Shown here: piece after piece, positions 20,101 through 27,197 of the stretch
Layout of the letters: the number at the start of each line of letters is the position of its first letter
Numbering within the stretch: the stretch's first letter is position 1
Assembly (NCBI GenBank): GCA_028288445.1
Contig: JAQBNT010000148.1
Location: 1-34,247, forward strand
Reading direction: 5' to 3'
DNA length: 34,247 bases
Source: Hymenobacter sp.
GTDB taxonomy: Bacteria > Bacteroidota > Bacteroidia > Cytophagales > Hymenobacteraceae
Position numbers and translations under genes: made by a program
The notes under the pieces: model-generated
What the model was told of the DNA's origin: nothing
Seen by the model: the letters and a program-made list of their open reading frames with translations, nothing else
Databases searched by the model: none

Positions 20101-20323
20101 GGCTACGGGTGCCGGTGCTATCGGCAACCGGACCATTGGTAGCTCGGCGCTGGGCGGCATGCTATTCGGCACCGTGTTCGGAGTAATCATCATCCCCGGG
20201 CTGTACTACTTCTTCGGCACTCTGGCCGGCAATAGCAAACTGATTAAGGATGAGAACGAAGCCCCCATCCTCGAAGGCGTAGAGCCCCGCGTTACACTAG
20301 AAGAAATGGAGCCTTATGCTTAA
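17135..20323 (+). CDS. RND efflux pump, HAE1/AcrB type
   Basis: The inner-membrane proton-driven pump, 1062 residues, the usual length. It begins with FIRRPVFAIVISIVILLMGG and the LPTSQFPEISPPLVMVSAAYPGAS segment, followed by a large porter loop. A block of helices (about 340-495) contains GIVVDNAIVVIEAVHAKME in TM4. A second porter loop and last helix block (about 865-1035) contain VGLLGKNAVLIVEFA, with the Lys equivalent to AcrB Lys940. The AcrB Asp407-Asp408 pair reads Asp-Asn here. The start follows the adaptor by 155 bases including the palindrome; the stop overlaps the channel gene by eight bases. Drug or detergent export is likely; the substrates cannot be read from sequence. Confidence 0.95.
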   Translation: MFSKFIRRPVFAIVISIVILLMGGLAIMKLPTSQFPEISPPLVMVSAAYPGASAKVLTESVLIPLEQAVNGVPGMKYMTSDAVSAGEANIQIVFNLGTDPDQAVVNVNTRIAQVLNRLPELVQREGVVVNRVVPNMLMYVNLYSKDKNTDMKYLFNYAGVNMIPELQRLGGIGRASILGSRQYAMRVWLKPDRMRAYNISVDDVMKALGEQSVIGSPGRIGRSDGGQAQSLEYVLSYQGRFNDVEQYKNVILKANPNGESLHLKDVANVELGSEFYDIYSNLNQYPSAAIVLKQTYGSNASDVIKEVKVKLDELKKTFPPGMDYKITYDVSNFLDASIENVIHTLRDAFILVALVVFLFLGDWRSTLIPALAVPVSLVGSFMAMQAFGLTINMITLFALVLSIGIVVDNAIVVIEAVHAKMEEEHLSPYNAVRKVVGEISGAIIGITIMMTAVFIPVSFMSGPVGIFYRQFSITMATAIVISGVVALTLTPVLCAMILKNHHGQPKKQTPLQRFFDWFNRGFERLTNAYTGLLTRIVANRLVTFGMLIAFGLGIWAITAKLPAGFIPSEDQGLIYAIVQTPPGTTLEQTNAVSQHLRELAKDIPGIANISSLAGYEVLTEGRGSNAGTLLLDLKPWSERKESIAEIIGNLEKKAHEIPGATIEFFEPPAVPGYGAAGGFQLQLLDKTNSGDYKALEKVNEEFMAKLKKRKELAGLFTFFSADYPQYELKIDNELAMQKGVSIGNAMNTLSVMVGSTYELGFIKYQRFFKVYVQASPEYRKLPEDVLNMWAKNDKGEMVPFSAFMKIVKSQGANEINRYNMYTTASMRGGAANGFSSGEAIKSVQEVAKGLPHGYDIDWGGLSKDEVGRGNESTVIFLVVLVFVYLVLAAQYESFLLPLAVIFSLVAGVFGSFLFIKLTGLANDIYAQVGLVMLVGLLGKNAVLIVEFAALKHEEGMSVRDAAIEGAKVRFRPILMTSFAFIAGLIPLVVATGAGAIGNRTIGSSALGGMLFGTVFGVIIIPGLYYFFGTLAGNSKLIKDENEAPILEGVEPRVTLEEMEPYA

Positions 20324-21767
20324 GCAACGAATTTATAAAGTACTGGGCGCGGCCAGCTTGGCCCTTGCCGTGGGTGCCTGCAAAACGCCTGAGCTGGTGG
20401 TGAAGAACGAAAGCCGCAACGTGCCGGCCAGCTATTCCACCGCCACTTCCTCAGTCGTTTCCCTTGACAGCGCCACCACGGCCCGCGTGCAGTGGAAGCA
20501 GTTTTTCACCGACCCTAACTTGCAGGGCCTGATTGAAACCTCCCTGCAAAACAACCAGGAGCTGAACATCACGCTCCAGGAAATCGAGATTGCCCGCAAC
20601 GAAATCCGCGCCCGCCAGGGCGAGTACCTGCCCTTCGTGCGCCTCGGGGCCCGGGCCGACGTGGAGAAAGTAGGCCGCTACACGCTGCAAGGCGCGACCG
20701 AGGAGCAGGTTGACATCAAAGAGGACCGCCGCACGCCCGACCCGCTCACCAATTTCCAGTTGGGCGCATTTGCCACCTGGGAGGTCGATATCTGGCACAA
20801 GCTGCGCAATGCCAAGAAGGCCGCCGCCATCCGCTACCTGGCTACCGTGGAGGGCAAAAACTTTATGGTAACCAACCTGATTGCCGAAATCGCCAACTCC
20901 TACTACGAGCTGCTGGCCTACGATAATCAGTTGGCCATCGTGCAGCAGAACATCGGCATCCAGAGCAACGCGCTGGAGCTGGTGAAGCTGCAGAAGGAGT
21001 CGGCCCGCGCTACCGAACTGGCCGTGAAACGCTTCGAAGCCCAGGTGCAGCACACCAAAGCCCTGCAGTTCAAACTCCAGCAGAGCATCATCGAAACTGA
21101 GAACAAGCTGAACTACCTGGCCGGCCGCTATCCGCAGCCGGTGGCGCGCAACGCGCAGTCGTTCAACGACCTGCTGCCGTTTGCCATTCAGGCCGGCTCG
21201 CCCGCGCAGCTGCTGGCTAACCGTCCCGATATCCGGCAGGCCGAGCAGCAGTTGGCCGCCGCCAAAATCGACGTGCAGGTGGCCCGGGCCAATTTCTACC
21301 CCTCGCTGGGCCTGTCCGCCGGCGTAGGGCTGGCGGCCTTCACGCCCGGCCTGCTGGTGTCCACGCCTCAATCGATGCTGTATGCACTGGGGGCCGATTT
21401 AGCCGCCCCTCTTTTCAATAAAAATGGCATTAAAGCGGCGTACTACAACGCCAATGCCCTGCAAACGCAGGCCGTGTACAAGTACGAGAAGACGGTATTG
21501 AATGCCTACGTTGAGGTTTCGAACCAAGTATCGAGCATCAGCAACCTGGCCCAGAGCTACGACGCAAAGGCCAAGGAAGTAGCAGCCCTCAACCAGTCGG
21601 TGGAGATTTCCAACAGCCTCTTCCGTTACGCCCGCGCCGACTACACGGAAGTCCTCTTCACCCAGCGCGACGCCCTGGAATCGAAGTTCGACCTCATCGA
21701 AACCCGCATGCAGCAGCTCAACGCCTCGGTGAACGTGTACCGCGCCCTGGGCGGCGGCTGGAAATAA
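20316..21767 (+). CDS. Outer-membrane efflux channel (OprM/NodT/TolC family), lipoprotein
   Basis: The outer-membrane exit duct of the RND system, 483 residues. A lipoprotein signal with lipobox VGAC (Cys22) is followed by two repeated OEP units of about 200 residues. Each has long coiled-coil helices and the family segments QWKQFFTDPNLQGLIETSLQNN, FQLGAFATWEVDIWHKLRN, LLANRPDIRQAEQQLAAAKID and ARANFYPSLGLSAG. The end, DALESKFDLIETRMQQLNASVNVYRALGGGW, is diagnostic of the NodT/OprM type. It overlaps the pump gene by eight bases, implying translational coupling. A hairpin terminator follows after 36 bases and closes the operon. Confidence 0.95.
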   Translation: MLKQRIYKVLGAASLALAVGACKTPELVVKNESRNVPASYSTATSSVVSLDSATTARVQWKQFFTDPNLQGLIETSLQNNQELNITLQEIEIARNEIRARQGEYLPFVRLGARADVEKVGRYTLQGATEEQVDIKEDRRTPDPLTNFQLGAFATWEVDIWHKLRNAKKAAAIRYLATVEGKNFMVTNLIAEIANSYYELLAYDNQLAIVQQNIGIQSNALELVKLQKESARATELAVKRFEAQVQHTKALQFKLQQSIIETENKLNYLAGRYPQPVARNAQSFNDLLPFAIQAGSPAQLLANRPDIRQAEQQLAAAKIDVQVARANFYPSLGLSAGVGLAAFTPGLLVSTPQSMLYALGADLAAPLFNKNGIKAAYYNANALQTQAVYKYEKTVLNAYVEVSNQVSSISNLAQSYDAKAKEVAALNQSVEISNSLFRYARADYTEVLFTQRDALESKFDLIETRMQQLNASVNVYRALGGGWK

Positions 21768-21803
21768 CCAAGCCCCCGCAAGTAGCTAAAGCAGCTTTAC
21801 CGC

Positions 21804-21842
21804 AAAAAACGCCCCGCAACTGATTGGTCGCGGGGCGTTTTT
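21804..21842. terminator. Terminator, GCCCCGCAAC family copy C
   Basis: AAAAACGCCCCGCAAC pairs with GTCGCGGGGCGTTTTT around TGATTG. A single A opposite C on the plus strand becomes a G-U wobble in minus-strand RNA, so the stem is slightly better for the minus-strand gene at 21888. It lies between the convergent channel gene and the AT-rich islet. Confidence 0.88.
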
Positions 21843-21887
21843 GGGTTGAAAAGAGAATACTCGGCAATAGTTAAAAAAATATTTCAC

Positions 21888-22352
21888 TTAATCAGATGCC
21901 AAGCTGTGCATGAAGAGGGATTTTCCATTGGGATTGAAAAGAATAAATGAATACCCCCAAAATATAAAAACGTATGGAACGCCTGACTCGTCTGGATAAC
22001 TGAATATCTCTGTCGTTTCCGTCAAATATTGACGAATAAATGATTTGTATTTTTTCGCTTCTACTGCTAAACGTGCCTCATTCTCACCAGTTAATTTTAA
22101 TCCTGCTATATCATCTCCACGGTATGCGAAACCATAACTAATGGATTCCCATAAACATGGCTCATTGCTTAATTCAGGCTGTAATTCACTGAGCCTAGCA
22201 TCATCGTACTTTACACTTAATTTTCTACATACTTCATCTATTGTTTCGCAATTATCAAGAACTTCTATTCCAAAATGCACTTCGTAGTTGTAGCCGTACA
22301 TTCTTTGCTCTAAGCCTTTCAATACTTTTTTTACTTCGTGAGTTGTCATCAT
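21888..22352 (-). CDS. Hypothetical protein, 154 aa
   Basis: I do not recognise this protein. It is soluble-looking, with no signal peptide or membrane helix, and acidic and aromatic-rich (YGYNYEVHFGIEV, WESISYGFAYRGDD, YVFIFWGYSFILFN). This style is common among small immunity-type or SMI1/KNR4-like proteins, but no diagnostic motif is visible, so I assign no function. Two ATGs open the frame (MM). The gene is AT-rich compared with the efflux operon beside it, which suggests acquisition. It lies 155 bases downstream of the acetyltransferase gene on the same strand and converges on the efflux terminator. Confidence 0.7.
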   Translation of the reverse strand: MMTTHEVKKVLKGLEQRMYGYNYEVHFGIEVLDNCETIDEVCRKLSVKYDDARLSELQPELSNEPCLWESISYGFAYRGDDIAGLKLTGENEARLAVEAKKYKSFIRQYLTETTEIFSYPDESGVPYVFIFWGYSFILFNPNGKSLFMHSLASD

Positions 22353-22507
22353 TCACTGGTTTTATAATAGCCGATTTGATTCTTAAATCACCGCTCAATT
22401 CTCAATCGCCCCAATCCCAAATTGCTTCAGCCGTTCGCCCGCGACCCGCAACGGATGGCGGGAGCGGCACGGCTTGGTGAGGTTGCCGGAAAATCCAAGG
22501 CTATTTT

Positions 22508-22993
22508 TCAGTCCGAAAGCTTGTAGATATATTCTTCAATTTCAACTTGTCGCGCATTAGCGAAGCCTTTGTCTGTGCCAATTCTCACAAAACCGCATTT
22601 CTCCAGTACCTTTTGTGAGCCGTAATTATCGAATACCACACCGCCGTAAATGGGTCTGGCTTGCTCAATTTTCAAGAACTCAGTTAGCGCAGCTGTAGCA
22701 ATTCCGCTTCCCCAAAACTTTCTATCAATCCAATAAGTAATTCCGGCTTCCCCGTGCATTATGAATTTTGCTATACTGCCTACGATTTCACCATTAGCCT
22801 TTATTGTCCGCATATTTATGGTTGGGTCAGCTAAATGCTTTTCGTACTTTTCGATGTAAGCGTTTTTGTCGCTTGGGTCTTTCGAGGTAAACGCAGCTAA
22901 ATAGTTTGCTTCTTCGTCGAGCTGAAATTGAAACAGCGTGTCTAAGTCCTTCCTTACCGTTTTAGGCAGGGTTATATTGTTTATTTTCATCAC
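22508..22993 (-). CDS. GNAT-family N-acetyltransferase (RimJ/RimL-like)
   Basis: Predicted to transfer an acetyl group from acetyl-CoA to a protein N-terminus or small molecule; cytoplasmic, 161 residues. The fold is visible as an N-terminal helix pair, strands around NGEIVGSIAKF, the acetyl-CoA-binding loop in IDRKFWGSGIATAALTEFL (about residues 88-106, GSGIA as the Q/RxxGxG/A-type turn), and the late motif FDNYGSQKVLEKCGFVRIG. These features fit the ribosomal-protein/aminoglycoside-type GNAT group; the substrate is unknown. The gene is AT-rich like its neighbour at 21888. The 225 bases upstream hold the promoter region and the copy D hairpin, but no other gene. Confidence 0.9.
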   Translation of the reverse strand: MMKINNITLPKTVRKDLDTLFQFQLDEEANYLAAFTSKDPSDKNAYIEKYEKHLADPTINMRTIKANGEIVGSIAKFIMHGEAGITYWIDRKFWGSGIATAALTEFLKIEQARPIYGGVVFDNYGSQKVLEKCGFVRIGTDKGFANARQVEIEEYIYKLSD

Positions 22994-23160
22994 ATTACAA
23001 GCTAGTTAGGGTTGATTCAGTATCGTTTCACATTGAGATGTAGGATGTCCCAGTGGCCAAGCGGTGCGCCTAGACTGGGTACGCAGGTTGGCTTGTCAAT
23101 TTACCTACGTTGGCTAAATAATCGCAATTCTTGTTCAGGAAACTTCACTAACCTGTCCCT

Positions 23161-23206
23161 AAAAAGAAACGCCCCGCAACGAATTCGTTGCGGGGCGTTT
23201 CTTTTT
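23161..23206. terminator. Bidirectional terminator, GCCCCGCAAC family copy D (46-base perfect palindrome)
   Basis: Each 23-base arm (AAAAAGAAACGCCCCGCAACGAA and its exact complement) meets at a central GAATTC, making a perfect palindrome with A5 and T5 ends. It ends 13 bases before the stop codon of the reductase gene at 23219, on the side where that minus-strand transcript should end. Confidence 0.92.
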
Positions 23207-23218
23207 GATGATTTACTC

Positions 23219-24100
23219 TTATTTGCTGAAATAATCTCCATCTTCCAAATCAGCCAATAAGCCCGGCTGGGTAGGGTGCCAGCCCAACTGCTGCTGCGTG
23301 AGGGCGCTGGAGGCTGGCATATCCAGCCCGACAAAGCGGGCCATCCAGCCGAAATGGTCGGCGGCATCCTCGGGGGTTTTGGATACAACCGGCAGGTTCA
23401 GGTGCCGGCCGATGATGGCGGCGATGTCGCGCATGGCAATGCCTTCATCGGCCGCGCCGTGATAGCGGGCACCGGCCGCTCCATGCTTCAGCGCCAGCCG
23501 GTAGAGGCGGGCGGCATCGAGGCGGTGCACGGCGGGCCAGCGGTTGAGGCCCTCGCCCACGTAGGCCGCCGCGCCTTTCTGGCGTGCAATGTCAATGAGC
23601 GTCGGCACGAAGCCGTGGTCGTTGCGGTCGTGCACCGAGGAGGCCAGGCGTATTACCATGACGCGCACGCCCTGCGAGGCCAGTTCCATTGCTACGGTTT
23701 CCGACATGCGGGGCGAAGCGCCGGGAGTATCCTCTTCCGTTCCGGGGCGGCCGGTGGTCAATCCGGCCAGCCCGGCCGTGACGATGAGGGGACGGTTCGA
23801 GCCGGCCAGTTCCCCGCCGAGGGCCTCGATGGCGTGGCGGTCGGTCTGGCCGGCGGCCTCGTATTCGATAAAATTGTGGTTGTAGGCAGTGTGGATGATG
23901 CCATCCGCAGCCGCTGCGCCACGGCGCAGGCTGTCGAGGTCGTCGAGGGAGCCGCGGTGCACTTCCGCGCCAGCGGCTACCAGCGCTTGGGCCGATTCGC
24001 TGGAGCGGGCGAGGCCGAGCACCTCATGGCCCGCGCCGAGTAGTTCCTGAACAATGGCGGAGCCGATAAAGCCCGACGCGCCGGTTACGAAAACACGCAT
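23219..24100 (-). CDS. NAD(P)-dependent epimerase/reductase (extended SDR family)
   Basis: A cytoplasmic oxidoreductase of 293 residues. The Rossmann motif VTGASGFIGSAIVQELL is at the N-terminus, followed by GLARSSESAQALVAAGAEV and GIIHTAYNHNF. An SDR-type Tyr-Lys pair is not evident: the usual YxxxK region reads RMSETVAMEL, with Ser in place of Tyr. This places it in an atypical extended-SDR subgroup (NAD-binding, epimerase-like). The substrate-side C-terminus ends QLGWHPTQPGLLADLEDGDYF, as in uncharacterised SDRs of many bacteria. It lies 110 bases downstream of an AraC-type regulator on the same strand, probably its target. Confidence 0.88.
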   Translation of the reverse strand: MRVFVTGASGFIGSAIVQELLGAGHEVLGLARSSESAQALVAAGAEVHRGSLDDLDSLRRGAAAADGIIHTAYNHNFIEYEAAGQTDRHAIEALGGELAGSNRPLIVTAGLAGLTTGRPGTEEDTPGASPRMSETVAMELASQGVRVMVIRLASSVHDRNDHGFVPTLIDIARQKGAAAYVGEGLNRWPAVHRLDAARLYRLALKHGAAGARYHGAADEGIAMRDIAAIIGRHLNLPVVSKTPEDAADHFGWMARFVGLDMPASSALTQQQLGWHPTQPGLLADLEDGDYFSK

Positions 24101-24210
24101 GTGATTGGTCCTTTATAAATGGTGGTTAACTACCTCACAAAGGTCCGGCACATGGGTAGCGGCGGTGTTGCGCGGGTCAAACTGTTTGCTGAATAAATCA
24201 ACCAATTCGC

Positions 24211-25131
24211 TTAACTACGGAAGTCGCCCGGCGTCAGCCCGGCCTGGCGCTTGAAGAAGTTGCAGAAGTGCGCCACGTCGGCGAAACCCAGGCAGTCGGC
24301 AATTTCGGAGATATTCCAGTTCGTTTGCTTCAGCAGAATTTTGGCTTCCTGCGCCACGCGGCTGCCAATGAGGGCGGTGGTGGTGTGGCCGGTGGTTTCC
24401 TTCAGCACGCGGTTGAGGTGGTTGACGTGCACGGCCAACTGGGCGGCATAGTCGGTGGCCGTGCGCAGGCGCAGGCGCTGCTGCGGCGACTCCAGGGGAA
24501 ACTGCCGCTCCAGCAAGTCGGCAAACCGGGACGCCAGCCGGGTCGCGGCCGTGTGCGAGGGGGCCAGCGCCGGGACCGGCTGGAGCTTCTGCACATAGTG
24601 AATCATCTCCAGCAGATAGGCGCGCAGCAGGTCGTACTTAAAGGCGTAGTCAGAGGAGATTTCCTGCTCCATCTTCTGAAAAATAGCTTCAATTGCTGCA
24701 AACTCACTGTCCGACACCTGTACCACCGGAAAGGCCCCCGGCTGATAGAACGGCAGCTCTTCCAACGCCATCCGGCCCTGGGCGGGCAGCAAAAACTCAT
24801 CGGTAAAAATGCAGAAGTAGCCGGATTGCTCCGGGCCGTGCGGCAGCCAGCGGTAGGGCACGCGCGAGGTGGCAAACCACAGGGCGCTCCCGTCCACGTC
24901 CACCGCCTGGTCGGCGTACTCAATGCGGCTGCGGCCCCGAATCAGGCTGATTTTGTAGAAGGCGCGCCGGTCAAACGTCATCGGCGGCCGGTCGCGGTTG
25001 GCCAGCATCAGGTCGGCAACATTGAAGACGTTGAAATGGCCGACTTCCCGCTGTCGGTTCGGCAGCAATAGTGTCTCAGCAGCTTCGGGGGCGAGCTTAT
25101 TATATAGTTCGGAGAGGAGGCGAGGCGGCAT
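24211..25131 (-). CDS. AraC-family transcriptional regulator
   Basis: 306 residues. The N-terminal about 190 residues form a cupin-like ligand region (FYKISLIRGRSRIEYADQAV, GYFCIFTDEFL). The C-terminal about 100 form the double helix-turn-helix: YAAQLAVHVNHLNRVLKETTGHT, then NISEIADCLGFADVAHFCNFFKRQAG and a final TPGDFR. The second helix-turn-helix motif is intact. It precedes the SDR gene at 23219 on the same strand and follows an NmrA-like gene by 112 bases. It most likely controls one or both; the ligand is unknown. Confidence 0.94.
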   Translation of the reverse strand: MPPRLLSELYNKLAPEAAETLLLPNRQREVGHFNVFNVADLMLANRDRPPMTFDRRAFYKISLIRGRSRIEYADQAVDVDGSALWFATSRVPYRWLPHGPEQSGYFCIFTDEFLLPAQGRMALEELPFYQPGAFPVVQVSDSEFAAIEAIFQKMEQEISSDYAFKYDLLRAYLLEMIHYVQKLQPVPALAPSHTAATRLASRFADLLERQFPLESPQQRLRLRTATDYAAQLAVHVNHLNRVLKETTGHTTTALIGSRVAQEAKILLKQTNWNISEIADCLGFADVAHFCNFFKRQAGLTPGDFRS

Positions 25132-25243
25132 GGCAAATGGTTGTAAAAATCAAAGGTATGATGCCCTTGCCTTACACATTTATTTATGCCTGAATCGAGG
25201 TTCCCGCAATACATAAGCAGGATGCGGGGTCGTACCCTCCGTT

Positions 25244-26125
25244 TTAGAAAGCCGCCGCGAATTCCTTGGCGAAATCTTCCAGCTTCACCTGGCCTAAGCT
25301 GGGCCGGTGCGGCCAGTAATCTTCCCCTAGCTTGCCGCTGTTGATACTGGCGTAGATGTCCACAACCTCGTCGGCTCTATCAGCCGGCACGCCGTTCTTC
25401 ACCATGCCTTCCCGCATTTGCTCATCGGTGAAGGCCACCCATTTCAGGTCGGGCTTGCCGATAGCAGCCCCCAATACCTGCGCAACCTCATCGGCCGTGC
25501 GCTCGTCGCTGGCCACATAGCGCACATCTGAGCCAGCCGCAATGGGTACTTTGACCAACTCTTTCGCCGCAACAGCGGCAATATCGCGCGGGTGCACAAA
25601 GGCAACTTTAACATCGCCCGCATAATTAGCGCCCATTATCCCGGCACCTTTTATCATCCCAACCGAGGGATAAAAATTGGTGTAAAAGGACGTTGGCCGC
25701 AGGTGCGTGAGGGCGATGCCGGGCACTTCCCGCAGGATAACCTCCACGTCGTGCGAGCCGAGGATACCGCCGGTCCCCTCCGCCAGATGCGCGCCCCAGC
25801 TGCTGAGCTGCACCACGCGCCGCGCCCCCGCTTGCTGAATGGCCTGTGCATAGCTGCGGCCGATTTGCTGGTGGTACGCCCGCGAATCGGCCACGGCGAA
25901 GTGCGGCGGCACCATCAGGTACACCGCATCGGCCCCCGTGAAAGTGGCTGTCAGGAAGTCTGCGTCTTCCACCTTGCCGATAGCGGCTGTGGCCCCCAGA
26001 GCTTCAATTTCCGCCTGCTTTTCCGGCCTGCTGCTGATAACCGTGACGGCGTGGCCCTGCTGCACCAGCGCGGTGGCCAGGGGCTTGCTGATGTTCCCGA
26101 GGGAACCGGTGAGAATGATTTTCAT
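25244..26125 (-). CDS. NmrA-like NAD(P)-binding protein (atypical SDR, quinone-reductase-like)
   Basis: 293 residues. The N-terminal dinucleotide-binding motif is MKIILTGSLGNISKPLATAL, a form of GxxGxxG typical of NmrA and QOR2-like atypical SDRs, followed by VISSRPEKQAEIEALGA and AVYLMVPPHF. No catalytic Tyr-x3-Lys is seen. Members either reduce small electrophiles such as quinones or sense NADP redox state; which applies here cannot be decided. It follows an AraC regulator (26202-27074) by 76 bases on the same strand, parallel to the second AraC/SDR pair downstream. Confidence 0.9.
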   Translation of the reverse strand: MKIILTGSLGNISKPLATALVQQGHAVTVISSRPEKQAEIEALGATAAIGKVEDADFLTATFTGADAVYLMVPPHFAVADSRAYHQQIGRSYAQAIQQAGARRVVQLSSWGAHLAEGTGGILGSHDVEVILREVPGIALTHLRPTSFYTNFYPSVGMIKGAGIMGANYAGDVKVAFVHPRDIAAVAAKELVKVPIAAGSDVRYVASDERTADEVAQVLGAAIGKPDLKWVAFTDEQMREGMVKNGVPADRADEVVDIYASINSGKLGEDYWPHRPSLGQVKLEDFAKEFAAAF

Positions 26126-26201
26126 ATGGCAAAACTCCGACCAGTTTCAGCCCTTGGAAAGGGCAAAACGGCGGAAAGATTGGGCCAAAGGGCGGCAAAC
26201 G

Positions 26202-27074
26202 CTAGGCCCAGCGCTGCCGGTACATAGCCGGGGCCAGCCCGGTGCCTTTCCGAAAGAACCGGCCGAACGTGGACTGGTCGGCAAAATGTAAGGTGTCGGC
26301 AATCTGGCTCACGGTCAGGGCGGGGTTTTGGAGGAGTACGTGGGCTTCCAGTAGCACGGCTTCGGCCAGCCACTCCACGGCGCGCTTGCCGGTGGCCTCT
26401 TTTACGGTTTCGGCGAGGTGCTTGGGGGTAATGCAGAGCTTGTCGGCATAAAATCCCAAGCTGCGCTCGGTGGCATAATGGACACTGACCAGCTGCTTGA
26501 ATTCGGCGGCAATCAACTGACTTCTGGTCTGAATGGCCTTCGCCGAAACGTGCTGCACGCTGTAGATGGGCGCGATTTCGTGCAGTAAAATATGAATGAG
26601 GCTGCGCAGAATCGCCTCCCGGTAAGCGTGCGGCTCGGCGTATTTCTGCTCAATAGAATGTAGCAGGGCGGCGATATTGTCGGCCTGAGGAGCGGCTAAT
26701 TGAAATACGTGGCGGGCATCCCGCTCAAAAAAAGAGAACGTATCTGGATTCAGGCTGCTATTGGCCGAAATAAATTCGCGGGTAAAGAATATGCTCAACC
26801 CTTCAAAGTCGGCCGACATAAACGGCCACTGCTTGATGACGTACGGCGACAATACCATCAGCGAACTGGGGCCGATATCGTAGGTTTCGAGATTGACGTT
26901 CAGGCCGGCAGTACCGCGCAGGCAGAGGCCGATTTTGTAGTAATTGCTGCGGTAGGGCTGGTCGATGGGGAGGTGAGCCGGCGCGGAATCCGGCCCTAAA
27001 AAGAAAACCGCCGCCGGCTTTTTCCCGGTTTCAGTGAGCGCGTTTAATTGATAAAGGGGAATTGTGGCTGTCAT
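26202..27074 (-). CDS. AraC-family transcriptional regulator
   Basis: 290 residues from the ATG of MTATIPLYQL; sixteen upstream codons are open but include no better start. An N-terminal cupin-like domain contains NYYKIGLCLRGTAGLNVN and IGPSSLMVLSPYVIKQW. The C-terminal double helix-turn-helix has LGFYADKLCITPKHLAETVKEATG and LTVSQIADTLHFADQSTFGRFFRKGTG, ending APAMYRQRW. It is the first gene of a same-strand run (regulator, NmrA-like, regulator, SDR). It is divergent from xdhC at 27198 across a 123-base gap. Its likely target is the NmrA-like gene just downstream. Confidence 0.94.
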   Translation of the reverse strand: MTATIPLYQLNALTETGKKPAAVFFLGPDSAPAHLPIDQPYRSNYYKIGLCLRGTAGLNVNLETYDIGPSSLMVLSPYVIKQWPFMSADFEGLSIFFTREFISANSSLNPDTFSFFERDARHVFQLAAPQADNIAALLHSIEQKYAEPHAYREAILRSLIHILLHEIAPIYSVQHVSAKAIQTRSQLIAAEFKQLVSVHYATERSLGFYADKLCITPKHLAETVKEATGKRAVEWLAEAVLLEAHVLLQNPALTVSQIADTLHFADQSTFGRFFRKGTGLAPAMYRQRWA

Positions 27075-27120
27075 AAAAGTCAATATACACGCCGTTGGCC
27101 GGCGGCTCGCTACTACCATC

Positions 27121-27146
27121 AAACCACACTTCCCAACCGGTGGTTT
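27121..27146. promoter_or_regulatory. Inverted repeat in the araC/xdhC divergent gap
   Basis: AAACCAC (27121-27127) and GTGGTTT (27140-27146) form a perfect 7-bp inverted repeat with a 12-base spacer. It lies in the short gap between two divergent genes, 51 bases before the xdhC ATG. It could be an operator; the evidence is only symmetry and position. Confidence 0.3.
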
Positions 27147-27197
27147 ACATAACCCCGCCCCGCTACCGGGCGTACTTCGTCAACCAACTACCGCCTC

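Noticed and set aside
23046..23095. tRNA-like stretch (AGTGGCCAAGCGGT resembles a tRNA D-arm)
   Set aside because: No 7-base anticodon loop on a 5-bp stem, no TTCGAAT-type T-loop and no closing acceptor stem could be drawn around it.
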